This document shows positions 9,137 through 16,950 of a stretch of 64,000 bases of DNA, one piece after another. Numbering within the stretch: position 1 is the stretch's first letter; every line of letters begins with the position of its first letter. Position numbers and translations under genes: made by a program. This DNA comes from Paenibacillus xylanexedens (GTDB taxonomy: Bacteria > Bacillota > Bacilli > Paenibacillales > Paenibacillaceae): assembly GCF_007676705.1 (NCBI RefSeq), contig NZ_VEBF01000007.1:149168-213167 (forward strand). Reading direction: 5' to 3'. Below the pieces are notes generated by a model. The model searched no databases and was not told the origin of the DNA. It saw only the letters and a list, made by a program, of their open reading frames with translations.

Positions 9137-10102
9137 ATGGCTATGGAACAACCGTTAACAACCAATACGCCGGTGCGAAAAATGAAACCCCATCCACGCA
9201 AACGTACCCGCTGGAATTTCAAACGCACATGGCCGCTGCATCTAATGCTGCTGCCTGCTGTACTGCTCACATTACTGTTCGCCTATGTGCCCATGGGCGG
9301 CATTATTATTGCTTTTCAGGACTTCAAACCGTGGCTGGGGTTCACTGGCTCCAAATGGGTGGGCTGGGACAACTTCCGGTTCATGTTCGAATATCCCGAC
9401 AGTGTTCAGGTCATCTGGAACACGGTACTGATTGCTTCAATGAAAATCGTGGCCGGACTTTTGGCCCCTGTGGTGTTTGCCATTTTGCTGAATGAGGTTC
9501 GGAACTCCACGTTCAAACGTTTCTCACAGACCTTGGTGTATCTGCCCCATTTCCTGTCCTGGGTTGTCCTTGGTGGAATTCTGCTCGACATGTTATCACC
9601 GGAAGGTGGGCTGGTAAACCAGGTGTTAGCGGCGGCTGGTGTTGAACCGATCTTCTTCCTGGGGGATGGCGACTGGTTCCGTGTCACGGTGGTAGTCAGT
9701 GATGTGTGGAAGGAGTTTGGATTCGGGACAATTGTATTTCTGGCAGCACTTGCGGGCATTAACCCGGCATTGTACGAGGCTTCAGAGGTCGATGGGGCAA
9801 CACGACTTAGACAGACATTGCACATTACCCTGCCTGCACTCGTGCCGATGATTATCGTGGTAGGTACGTTATCGCTGGGCAATATCCTGAATGCAGGCTT
9901 TGACCAGATCTTCAACCTGTACAATCCGCTGGTATATGAGAAAGGCGATATTATCGATACCTTTGTCTACCGGATGGGGATTCTGAATGGCAAAATGAGC
10001 TTTGCGACCGCCGTTGGGCTATTCAAATCATTTGTCGCGATGTTCCTGGTCATCTCTGCGTACCGGATGGCGTACAAAATCGCCAATTACCGTATATTTT
10101 AA
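9137..10102 (+). CDS. Sugar ABC transporter permease, LplB type
   Basis: A 321-residue inner-membrane permease with six predicted membrane segments, the first at about residues 33-55 (LMLLPAVLLTLLFAYVP). The binding-protein-dependent transport signature (EASEVDGATRLRQTLHITLP, the EAA loop that contacts the ATPase) lies near residues 215-235. The Arg/Lys-rich N-terminus and length are typical of LplB/YteP proteins. AAAGGAGG sits 6 bases before the ATG. It is the first gene of the plus-strand arm; the second permease follows after 132 bp that contain repeat copy B. No ATPase is present, so the pair presumably uses a shared MsmX-like ATPase encoded elsewhere. Confidence 0.92.
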   Translation: MAMEQPLTTNTPVRKMKPHPRKRTRWNFKRTWPLHLMLLPAVLLTLLFAYVPMGGIIIAFQDFKPWLGFTGSKWVGWDNFRFMFEYPDSVQVIWNTVLIASMKIVAGLLAPVVFAILLNEVRNSTFKRFSQTLVYLPHFLSWVVLGGILLDMLSPEGGLVNQVLAAAGVEPIFFLGDGDWFRVTVVVSDVWKEFGFGTIVFLAALAGINPALYEASEVDGATRLRQTLHITLPALVPMIIVVGTLSLGNILNAGFDQIFNLYNPLVYEKGDIIDTFVYRMGILNGKMSFATAVGLFKSFVAMFLVISAYRMAYKIANYRIF

Positions 10103-10105
10103 GAG

Positions 10106-10219
10106 GCATTTTGCATAAATCCAGACAGCGACTTTCAATCAGCAAGATATAGATCGAAATGGTTTAGTTCGTCTATATCTTGTACACGCGAGCGTTTCAA
10201 ATCGAATTATGCAAAATGC
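10106..10219 (+). repeat. Structured repeat element, copy B
   Basis: A 114-bp element between the two permease genes. It has perfect 13-bp terminal inverted repeats (GCATTTTGCATAA and TTATGCAAAATGC) and a nested perfect 10-bp stem (CAAGATATAG with CTATATCTTG), extended by CGAA/TTCG past a one-base bulge to a loop of about nine bases. Compared with copy A at 5351-5463, several stem positions differ but pairing is kept on both sides. It ends 15 bases before the GTG start of the next gene, directly upstream of its RBS. Confidence 0.8.
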
Positions 10220-10234
10220 TAAGGAGGAATCAAG

Positions 10235-11113
10235 GTGTATCACAAAACAACCGGGTACCGTATATTCAATGGCTTCAACCTGATATTCATCGCGGCCGTC
10301 TCGATCCTGTGCATCCTGCCGCTGGTCCATATTCTGGCCGTTTCCTTCAGTGGTAAAGCGGCAGCATCCGCCAATCTGGTGACACTTTGGCCCATTGATT
10401 TTACGGTGGACGCCTATACCAAAACATTTGGTAACAGTAACTTTCTGAGTGCACTCTGGATTTCAGTCCAGCGTACGGTTCTGGGCACACTGCTCAGTAT
10501 GACACTTGTCTTCCTGACGGCTTATCCGTTATCCAAGGAAAGTCTACACTTCAAGGGGCGCTCGCTATATGCGTGGTTTTTTATCTTCACGATGCTGTTC
10601 AGCGGGGGATTAATTCCGTCTTATATCTTGATCCAGAAGCTTGGATTGATTAATACGATGTGGGCTCTCATTTTGCCAGGAGCAGTGGCTGTCTGGAACC
10701 TGATTCTGATGATGAACTTCTTCCGTAACGTGCCGAAAGAGCTGGAAGAAGCTGCATTTATCGATGGAGCCAACCATATCACGACCCTGTTCAAAATCTA
10801 TCTGCCTGTATCCATGCCGGCCATTGCCACGATCTCTTTATTCACCATGGTAGGTCAATGGAATTCCTGGTTCGACGGGCTGATCTATATGAATGATGCT
10901 TCCAAATATCCACTCGCCACGTTAATGCAGACCATAATCGTACAGCAGGATTTCTCCAACATGAACGTGGATGCAACGCAGCTCCAGAACATGTCTCAAC
11001 GTACGGTGAACGCGGCTCAGATCTTTATTGGCGCTCTGCCGATTCTGCTCGTATATCCGTTCTTACAGCGCTTCTTCGTAAAGGGGATTGTGCTCGGGGC
11101 GGTAAAAGAGTAA
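10235..11113 (+). CDS. Carbohydrate ABC transporter permease, YtcP type
   Basis: A 292-residue permease with six predicted membrane segments. The EAA loop is ELEEAAFIDGANHITTLFKI at about residues 168-188, and the C-terminal FVKGIVLGAVKE is typical of the YtcP/AraQ partner in sugar importers. The start is GTG, with AAGGAGG 8 bases upstream. It forms the translocation pore with the LplB-type permease upstream. Repeat copy B lies immediately before its RBS and could affect its translation or mRNA stability. Confidence 0.92.
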   Translation: MYHKTTGYRIFNGFNLIFIAAVSILCILPLVHILAVSFSGKAAASANLVTLWPIDFTVDAYTKTFGNSNFLSALWISVQRTVLGTLLSMTLVFLTAYPLSKESLHFKGRSLYAWFFIFTMLFSGGLIPSYILIQKLGLINTMWALILPGAVAVWNLILMMNFFRNVPKELEEAAFIDGANHITTLFKIYLPVSMPAIATISLFTMVGQWNSWFDGLIYMNDASKYPLATLMQTIIVQQDFSNMNVDATQLQNMSQRTVNAAQIFIGALPILLVYPFLQRFFVKGIVLGAVKE

Positions 11114-11158
11114 GGCAAACACACGGAATCCCCTCTTGGAATTCTTTGTTCAGAAAGG

Positions 11159-11350
11159 TCATGATTTCAGTTGATTCGAGATCTTTCTCCCGCGAGTTGC
11201 GTTGTTATATTCATTAATTAACTCATCCAGCACCATGGATTGGCGAATAACCTCCGGATGCCATAGTTCCGGGTATTGAGCTGCAATTTGATAGAGCCTT
11301 TGCCGTGCATGTTCGATACATTCCTGAATGGTTTCCGGATTATGTACCAT
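11159..11350 (-). CDS. Spo0E-like aspartyl-phosphate phosphatase
   Basis: A 63-residue two-helix protein. The family signature is visible as the helix SMVLDELINEYN, matching the SQELDxLIxxY core in which Ser, Asp and the following residues contact phosphorylated Spo0F/Spo0A-type receivers. The first helix (IQECIEHARQRLYQIA) also fits. Spo0E-family proteins remove phosphate from Spo0A~P and delay sporulation. The upstream G-rich stretch (GGGGCGGGAG) is very close to the ATG, so the exact start is slightly uncertain. It stands alone, convergent with the permease gene. Confidence 0.85.
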   Translation of the reverse strand: MVHNPETIQECIEHARQRLYQIAAQYPELWHPEVIRQSMVLDELINEYNNATRGRKISNQLKS

Positions 11351-11525
11351 ACTCCCGCCCCCTGTTGTCCTTGAATATCATCATCCAAAAAAGACCATCT
11401 AATATAATATTCGGAACAAGAGGGGGTTTGGATTACCCCAAAATTAAAATTTTGGTTATTTTTTCTTGTAAAAGTTATGATTAGCGTGGATCACATGAGT
11501 TGATGTGCATATATGTTCAATACAA

Positions 11526-11560
11526 ATAAACCGGATCGGCTGCGGCCTGTCCGGTTTTAT
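11526..11560 (-). terminator. Terminator of the BtrH-like/WYL operon
   Basis: Hairpin with arms ATAAACCGGA and TCCGGTTTTAT around a GC-rich loop, 39 bp after the stop of the last gene. On the minus strand TTTATTTGTATTG follows. Confidence 0.7.
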
Positions 11561-11598
11561 TCCTGCTGAGTTTTCCAATTTTCTCTATCATGCTCCAT

Positions 11599-12615
11599 TC
11601 ATCTTAATCCAACATCCTTAAAACGATTACCTATTGTCTCTGGAAAGGCACGTTTAATCGCATCAATGGCACGTTGTTCCGTAGCTCCTGCCTTCCGGAT
11701 AAGCTCAATTACCCTTTGCACACAATCTGGTTCCTTCGTATTCCATGAGATTGAATCATTAACTACATCAACAATCTCCGAATACAGTTCTGCGAGCAAT
11801 GCATACTCACGCATGACATGAACCATCCGAGCTGATAGGTACTCCAGCCCTGCAACATAAGAGGCAATGTCCAGTCTTGATCTGACATAATAGCGCAGTA
11901 CAGTTGCCGTTTGTTCTGTGTCATATGTTCCAGACTGCAAAGTAGCAGCCATAACCGTATACGCAGCCGCTCCACAGGCATAATCCTGGGACGGCAGCAT
12001 GTAGTCATGGGTTTCCCATTTGTATACGGCCTGAATTAATGATTCCTTGCAAACTTCCCATAGATCCACAGATTCATGAGATTCCAGCACCTGATAGTAC
12101 CAGTATGGCGTACTGTTCCTGCCAAATGAATCATAGGGCAGACGAATGACTTCATGTCCTTCACTTTCTCCAATAAACAGCACCTGCTCCTCATCATCAT
12201 ATCCGGCAGCAATGACAAATTGATCATGCCAGAGAATCGCACCTATTCCCCGGTCAATGGACGCCTTGATGTCAAGCACTGCCTGCTTCTGATAGAGCGG
12301 AAAAGTCGGTTCAAATGAAAATCCACCATGTTGTCCCGTTGTTACGCCAAGAAAATCAGCCGCCACAAAGTTCTCTGCCATCCAGTTGTATGCCGAGATT
12401 GATTCTGCGGTCAGACGCCGATCCACCACTAATCGGAATGCACTTGCCGTCATACCTGCAATCATGTGGTGTGGGAAAACCGTCCACTGTTTATGTAATA
12501 AAATGCGATACAACGCATCTGTATATGCGCTCACACCGTTCCATGATAGGTGTGCATCAGCAGAGGTTGGGGCTTGCGGGAAGCGAATCAAGTCCTGCAA
12601 TACTTTGGTTGCCAT
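11599..12615 (-). CDS. BtrH/C39-peptidase-like protein, paralogue 1
   Basis: A 338-residue cytoplasmic protein. Its N-terminal half resembles the BtrH-N/papain-like C39 fold seen in butirosin-type acyl transfer and related Paenibacillus proteins: MIAGMTASAFRLVVDRRL, then AVLDIKASIDRGIGAILWHDQFVIAAGYDD (the family's strand with the usual His/Asp region), then EVIRLPYDSFG. The expected catalytic cysteine in the N-terminal helix is not seen, so it may be inactive or act as a binding fold. The C-terminal half is helical, ending AIKRAFPETIGNRFKDVGLR. It is the distal gene of a three-gene operon with its paralogue 27 bp upstream and a WYL regulator. The start has GAAGGGAGTGAAGGA before the ATG. Confidence 0.55.
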   Translation of the reverse strand: MATKVLQDLIRFPQAPTSADAHLSWNGVSAYTDALYRILLHKQWTVFPHHMIAGMTASAFRLVVDRRLTAESISAYNWMAENFVAADFLGVTTGQHGGFSFEPTFPLYQKQAVLDIKASIDRGIGAILWHDQFVIAAGYDDEEQVLFIGESEGHEVIRLPYDSFGRNSTPYWYYQVLESHESVDLWEVCKESLIQAVYKWETHDYMLPSQDYACGAAAYTVMAATLQSGTYDTEQTATVLRYYVRSRLDIASYVAGLEYLSARMVHVMREYALLAELYSEIVDVVNDSISWNTKEPDCVQRVIELIRKAGATEQRAIDAIKRAFPETIGNRFKDVGLR

Positions 12616-12642
12616 TATCCTTCACTCCCTTCCTCTCTCATC

Positions 12643-13641
12643 CTATCGTGCGGAATGTGCTCCCCACCGTGGTATAGTGGACCTTTTACGGTCAGGATAC
12701 TTCCTGGATATCACTCGAAAATAATCAATAGCCTGCTCTTCCAGTGCTTTCGCCTTCATTAGTACCTGTGCTAAATCTTCTGTGGTGTTTGGTCGCAAGA
12801 CACGTCTGTTCTCCTGCTGGACCATATATCCTTTCATTAGGTCAATTAACGCCCCAATCTGTTCATAACATGCACAAGCCTGGTCCAGTTCGTTCCATAT
12901 CCCTCGAACATCCTGCAAATACATCCTTATTTCGGTTCGCGAATGGCAGAAGGATTCCAAAATATAACCTGCACCCGATTCATCGAAATCCCCACTCCGC
13001 AGGGCCTGGGCCCACACATCATATGCCTTTCTACCTGAAGCAATATTCCGATCAGGCAAGAGACGATAGGGGATATCCCAATCCTCAATCGCCAGTCGCA
13101 GGGATTCCAGCAGCATCTGCTGTTCAGGGATGCGGACCTGATCACCAAACATCTGACAATACCAAAACCCTGTATAATTCAAGCCGAAATTATCATACAG
13201 CAAAATCTGCGTTTCCTTGCTCCATCCGTCTTGCACATAAAAGACGCGGTCACTGTCATCATATCCATGAATAACACCGAACTCAGGAATCCAGTAAATC
13301 ACACCAGTGCCTTCATTAAGACTACGTCTCACCCAATTCACTGCATCCTGCTGGTAATAACCGAACGTGGAATGACGTGTACGTCCCCCATCCCAGATCG
13401 TGAATATCCCCAGGTTATCGACTCCGGGACGATGTGCTTCCCCCCATTGTCCATACGCTGTAACCGACATGGGAAGTAGTCTGCGATGCACCGCCAGCTT
13501 GAAAGCCATGCCTGTATATCCGGCAACTAAATACTTGGAACCTTGAAACTGACCCGTATGGGTGAGTATCGCATGCAGACTATCCACGTACGATTTGGAC
13601 TCCCGCTTCATAATGAGGTTATCTAAAATAATCTCAGACAA
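12643..13641 (-). CDS. BtrH/C39-peptidase-like protein, paralogue 2
   Basis: A 332-residue protein similar along its length to the gene downstream. The matching landmarks are LVAGYTGMAFKLAVHRRL, then DAVNWVRRSLNEGTGVIYWIPEFGVIHGYDD and TQILLYDNFGLN, followed by a helical C-terminal region with a terminal helix that again contains EEQAIDYFRVI. No N-terminal catalytic cysteine is apparent. The start is a TTG at 13641 with GAGGAG about 11 bases upstream; an ATG at 13611 lacks an RBS. Gene duplication followed by divergence is the simplest reading. It lies 28 bp downstream of the WYL regulator, so the three genes are probably one transcript. Confidence 0.55.
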   Translation of the reverse strand: MSEIILDNLIMKRESKSYVDSLHAILTHTGQFQGSKYLVAGYTGMAFKLAVHRRLLPMSVTAYGQWGEAHRPGVDNLGIFTIWDGGRTRHSTFGYYQQDAVNWVRRSLNEGTGVIYWIPEFGVIHGYDDSDRVFYVQDGWSKETQILLYDNFGLNYTGFWYCQMFGDQVRIPEQQMLLESLRLAIEDWDIPYRLLPDRNIASGRKAYDVWAQALRSGDFDESGAGYILESFCHSRTEIRMYLQDVRGIWNELDQACACYEQIGALIDLMKGYMVQQENRRVLRPNTTEDLAQVLMKAKALEEQAIDYFRVISRKYPDRKRSTIPRWGAHSAR

Positions 13642-13669
13642 GGAAGTATCTTCTCCTCTCTATGCTGCT

Positions 13670-14590
13670 TTATTTCACGTTTTGCTTACATTGTATCGCG
13701 AGCCTGTCAATTAATCCTTCTGCGCTTTGCTGAAGCTTGCGTCTAAGCCACCCAGGAGATAAAAGTTCCTCCCATTCGCTAACAAACAAATGCTGCAAGA
13801 AAGCGTCCGTGTCATAAAATTCAATTGAATAAATCTGATCTTGCCTAGCCCGAATACGATACCCTTGCCATAGGTCCATTTGCTGCAATTCTTTCAAGCG
13901 AATCTCAGCTACAAACGGTTTACGCACAGGCAGTGGTTCTTCCCATCCACCTAGGAGAGCATCTGACCTGTACTCAAATCTCTCATCCAAGATCGATACA
14001 TGAACAATGCCTTCCAAGCGAATTGCCACTTGCTGTACAGGGTCTGCTTCATATCCCACCACGTAATCGGCGTTAAACTGGGATATCATCTTCAATGGGC
14101 ACAAGGAAAACTGCCGTTCTCCATCGTGATCCCTGTAATGAATATGTACTCTGCGCAAGTCAGTTATGGCATGGGACAACAATTCAAAGAATTGCAGCTG
14201 CTTCGGTTGCGCTGAAAACACTGGAAGCTCGCTACTTCCCATCTGCTGCTCCTCCAACGTAAAACGCTCCAGCAAATGTGCTACACGTTTCACCGCGTCC
14301 GATTGATCATAATCGTAATGTCTATAGCGATGGGCCAGATATTTCAGCACACGCTGCTCTTCTTCGGTCATATACAAATGAGGCAACCGAAAGGTCTGAT
14401 CCTCGTAACAATAGCCCCGATATTTCGCCATATACACCAAAGGGGCCCGCAGGGAGCTTGCCATATATTCAATATCACGCTGAGCCTGACGACGGGAGAT
14501 TTCAAATTCACGGGCAAGCCAGCTGCTGTTCGGAAAACGTCCACCCCGAATCTGTTCGTCAAACCAGTGAATCCGGTGCATGCTACTCAT
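13670..14590 (-). CDS. WYL-domain transcriptional regulator (YafY type)
   Basis: About 306 residues. The N-terminal winged helix-turn-helix reads SWLAREFEISRRQAQRDIEYMA. The central WYL domain begins near residue 130 (SHAITDLRRVHIHYRD, SLCPLKMISQFNADYVVGYE), and the WCX-like extension ends the protein. WYL regulators sense ligands, often nucleotides or nucleic-acid-related signals, and control the operon they lead. I favour the ATG at 14590 or 14581, which follow GGGGGGCGGGAAG; the frame reaches a TTG at 14614. It leads the operon with the two BtrH-like paralogues and is probably autoregulated from the promoter just upstream. Confidence 0.82.
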   Translation of the reverse strand: MSSMHRIHWFDEQIRGGRFPNSSWLAREFEISRRQAQRDIEYMASSLRAPLVYMAKYRGYCYEDQTFRLPHLYMTEEEQRVLKYLAHRYRHYDYDQSDAVKRVAHLLERFTLEEQQMGSSELPVFSAQPKQLQFFELLSHAITDLRRVHIHYRDHDGERQFSLCPLKMISQFNADYVVGYEADPVQQVAIRLEGIVHVSILDERFEYRSDALLGGWEEPLPVRKPFVAEIRLKELQQMDLWQGYRIRARQDQIYSIEFYDTDAFLQHLFVSEWEELLSPGWLRRKLQQSAEGLIDRLAIQCKQNVK

Positions 14591-14628
14591 CTTCCCGCCC
14601 CCCATCTCATCCAATCCTAATATATTCC

Positions 14629-14637
14629 ATTATATCA
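14629..14637 (-). promoter_or_regulatory. Candidate extended -10 promoter for the WYL operon
   Basis: On the minus strand TTTTGATATAATGG gives TGaTATAAT, a full extended -10 element, about 35-45 bp before the likely start codon of the WYL regulator. No clear -35 box. Confidence 0.45.
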
Positions 14638-14667
14638 AAAGACATGGCCCGTTCCGAAGAACAGGCC
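14637..14667 (-). terminator. UUCG-tetraloop terminator after the zinc-ribbon gene
   Basis: On the minus strand GGCCTGTTC-TTCG-GAACGGGCC forms a 9-bp stem closed by a C(UUCG)G tetraloop, followed by ATGTCTTTTG. It begins 8 bases after the stop of the zinc-ribbon gene and separates it from the WYL operon. Confidence 0.8.
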
Positions 14668-14674
14668 CGTTATG

Positions 14675-14863
14675 TTATACGTGTGCCTTATCCACTCTGG
14701 ATTGCACTGCTTTGGAGCATTTCTTGCATACTTTCAGACTTGTACCGTCTGTTTTTGTTTGCGTATACAACAATTTAATTCGGGTACTGCTGCACACCGG
14801 GCATGTTCCCCGGCCCCTGGAAGGAAGACTCCACAAGATGCGCCCTCTTTTGGTTTTTGCCAA
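14675..14863 (-). CDS. Small zinc-ribbon protein
   Basis: A 62-residue basic protein with CPVC and CKKC, two CxxC pairs about 25 residues apart, which is a classic zinc ribbon. The flanks are Lys/Arg-rich (KTKRGR, RVDK), suggesting RNA or DNA contact or ribosome association, but no family name can be assigned. I place the start at the TTG 14863, where AAAGAGG lies about 10 bases upstream. An in-frame ATG at 14920 has no RBS and overlaps the candidate -10 box, so it is probably untranslated leader. The gene is monocistronic between its own promoter region and a UUCG terminator. Confidence 0.55.
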   Translation of the reverse strand: MAKTKRGRILWSLPSRGRGTCPVCSSTRIKLLYTQTKTDGTSLKVCKKCSKAVQSRVDKAHV

Positions 14864-14906
14864 TGGTTGTGAACCTCTTTTCGATATGGTTTGTGTGTTC
14901 ACCGTT

Positions 14907-14941
14907 ATTATATAGGGCATGGTACGACACAGAATGTCGTA
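14907..14941 (-). promoter_or_regulatory. Candidate promoter with operator-like inverted repeat
   Basis: TATAAT on the minus strand at 14912-14907 lies 45-50 bp before the zinc-ribbon start. A perfect inverted repeat TACGACA-N5-TGTCGTA occupies 14923-14941, exactly where the -35 region should be. This looks like a repressor site. No regulator is assigned. Confidence 0.4.
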
Positions 14942-14950
14942 GCAGGATTA

Positions 14951-14991
14951 GAAAATAAAAAATGTCCCCTCTTCGACCTGAAGAAAGGACA
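14951..14991 (-). terminator. Terminator of the ArsR gene
   Basis: Hairpin TGTCCTTTCTTC/GAAGAGGGGACA on the minus strand followed by a T-rich tract, 5 bp after the stop codon. Confidence 0.8.
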
Positions 14992-14995
14992 CCAT

Positions 14996-15319
14996 TTAGG
15001 AAGGATCTGTGCTCGTCTGTGCTGCGGCCTGCAATAATGGTTGCAAGAGCCCTGGAAAGCGTGTTTCCAGATCATCGGACCGCAAGGTGAGAAAATGCTG
15101 TGTGCCCTGCACTCTGACCCGGATAACTCCGGCTTCCCGCAGGGTCCGAATGTGATGCGACATCGTTGACTTCACAACTGGTGCATGAAAATGACTGCAC
15201 GGTTGCTCCCCGCTTCTCGCTGCTTCCGCAACAATCCCAAGACGGGTCGGGTCGCTTAACGCATATAATACAGAGGAAAGTTCAATATCCGCTACTTGCG
15301 GATGATGTAAAATTTTCAT
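14996..15319 (-). CDS. ArsR-family repressor
   Basis: A 107-residue winged-helix repressor: VLYALSDPTRLGIVAEAA is the standard ArsR opening helix pair, and VKSTMSHHIRTLREAGVIRVRVQGTQHFL is the recognition helix and wing. CSHF near residue 41 is the only nearby cysteine, so it is not the classic metal-site ELCVCDL type; it probably senses a non-metal signal. The start at 15319 follows AAAGGAGA; a longer frame to 15349 includes that RBS. It is divergent from the MFS transporter, which it most likely represses through the inverted repeat at 15385-15402. Confidence 0.88.
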   Translation of the reverse strand: MKILHHPQVADIELSSVLYALSDPTRLGIVAEAARSGEQPCSHFHAPVVKSTMSHHIRTLREAGVIRVRVQGTQHFLTLRSDDLETRFPGLLQPLLQAAAQTSTDPS

Positions 15320-15384
15320 ACTGTAGTCTCCTTTTTTCAGACTATCCATTGTATTTTAACACAGATCCATGATATATTTCTAAT

Positions 15385-15402
15385 GTTCGACACCAATCGA
15401 AC
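15385..15402. promoter_or_regulatory. Candidate ArsR operator
   Basis: Perfect inverted repeat GTTCGA-CACCAA-TCGAAC in the 209-bp region between arsR-like and MFS genes, matching the dyad style of ArsR-family sites. A TTGACA hexamer for the MFS gene starts at 15445. Confidence 0.4.
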
Positions 15403-15528
15403 TTTAATGATTTCGTTATGTAACCCCTGCTGTCAGGCACGGGATTGACATCATACTACATTTTGCAAATGTTACACACCGTTTCTGAAATGTTGCGAAA
15501 TACACATCACTCACTCCAGGAGGTTTTT

Positions 15529-16908
15529 ATGAACAACACCGCAACCGCATCATCAGGGGAACGGACCGGAATACAGGAAGGATTAATCGTAAGCTTGCTT
15601 GGCTTCACCGTTGTACTCGTTGTGATGAATACAATGATGTTTAATCTGGCCCTGCCCAAAATAGCAGCCGAATTTATGCTTACATCCGTCGCTTCCTCAT
15701 GGATTGTTACAGGGTATTCCATTGTATTTGCGATTTCCTCGATCACCTTCTCACGGCTATCCGATTTCGTACCCATTCGTACACTATTCACGACCGGGCT
15801 TACGTTACTCGGTGCTGCTTCCGTTCTCGGTTTTTTCAGTAATCACTTCATCATTTTGCTCATTGCACGTCTGATCCAGGCTGCAGGTGCTGCTTCGGTT
15901 CCGGGGCTCGCCATTGTGCTGATTACTCGGTACATTCCACATGATCGCCGGGGTAAATCGATGGCTGTCATCATGTCCGCCAGTTCGCTGGGTCTTGGAC
16001 TTGGTCCTGTCATCGGCGGAAGTATTACTCAGTTTTTGGGATGGCATGATCTGTTTATCGTGACGGGTTTAACATTGTTCTTGATTCCTGTATTCTTCAA
16101 ACTGCTTCCTCGGGAAACACCGCAAAAAGGTTCATTTGACCTGCTGGGTGCCGTGCTTCTCGCCATCGGTACTACGGGTGTGCTGTTATTCCTGACTTCC
16201 CGTCAGTGGTTCACACTTGTTATCGGTGCTGCCGCACTGCTTCTGTTCTGGCTCCGAATTCGACGCGCAGCAGATCCATTTGTTCAACCTGCTTTGTTCA
16301 AAGACAAAAAATATATGATGCTTAGTTCACTAGGAATTGTATCGTACATCAATAACTTCTCAACGCTGTTCCTACTGCCACAGATTTTGGCGCATCTGTA
16401 TGGACTGACACCTGCTCAATCCGGGCTTGTCATCTTCCCGGGTGCAGTCGTGTCCATGCTGCTGTCCAACCGGATCGGCCGAATGATTGACCGACATGGC
16501 AATACATTGCTGCTGAAGTTTGCACCATGGCTGCTACTGGCCGCTGCCGGATTGTTCGCCTTATTTGCAGACAATAGCATCTACGCCATTATGGCTGTCT
16601 ATGTCCTGCTCAGCGTAGGCTTCTCTTCCCTAACCACCAGCGTGTCCAATGAATTGTCTGGCAATCTGACCATGGATCAGGTCGGTGCAGGTATGGGATT
16701 GTTCCAACTTAGTCAGTTCTTCAGCGGTGCTTTCAGCGTTGCTGTCACTGGTGTAGCGTTGACTGCGATGCAAAACATGCCGCTATCCTCAGCGTACACT
16801 AATATTTTCTGGGGCATGACTGTGGTCGCACTCGCATCGGTTATTTTCTCTCAGGTGTATCTGAGAATGCAGTCACGGAAAGTCACGGAAACAAGTCGTC
16901 AGATTTAA
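15529..16908 (+). CDS. MFS drug-resistance-type transporter
   Basis: A 459-residue membrane protein of the major facilitator family, DHA2/EmrB-like, with about 12-14 predicted membrane helices. Motif A is degenerate (FSRLSDFVPIRTLF) between helices 2 and 3. A motif C-like stretch, SSLGLGLGPVIGGSITQFLGWHDLF, lies in helix 5 and is typical of drug:H+ antiporters. The start at 15529 has AGGAGG 6 bases upstream; a longer frame begins at 15445 but overlaps a TTGACA box. It probably exports a small toxic compound and is controlled by the divergent ArsR-type repressor. The substrate is unknown. Confidence 0.88.
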   Translation: MNNTATASSGERTGIQEGLIVSLLGFTVVLVVMNTMMFNLALPKIAAEFMLTSVASSWIVTGYSIVFAISSITFSRLSDFVPIRTLFTTGLTLLGAASVLGFFSNHFIILLIARLIQAAGAASVPGLAIVLITRYIPHDRRGKSMAVIMSASSLGLGLGPVIGGSITQFLGWHDLFIVTGLTLFLIPVFFKLLPRETPQKGSFDLLGAVLLAIGTTGVLLFLTSRQWFTLVIGAAALLLFWLRIRRAADPFVQPALFKDKKYMMLSSLGIVSYINNFSTLFLLPQILAHLYGLTPAQSGLVIFPGAVVSMLLSNRIGRMIDRHGNTLLLKFAPWLLLAAAGLFALFADNSIYAIMAVYVLLSVGFSSLTTSVSNELSGNLTMDQVGAGMGLFQLSQFFSGAFSVAVTGVALTAMQNMPLSSAYTNIFWGMTVVALASVIFSQVYLRMQSRKVTETSRQI

Positions 16909-16950
16909 TATCTCATCTTAACTCGTTACATCATCGTATTTATCTCAAAG

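Noticed and set aside
10139..10330. 63-codon minus-strand frame across element B and the second permease
   Set aside because: Same reason: it reflects the structured repeat, with no RBS.
11437..11473. AT-rich hairpin CCAAAA..TTTTGG followed by T-rich sequence
   Set aside because: The stem is weak and it is 300 bp from the nearest plus-strand gene end, with a minus-strand gene in between; too uncertain to list as a terminator.
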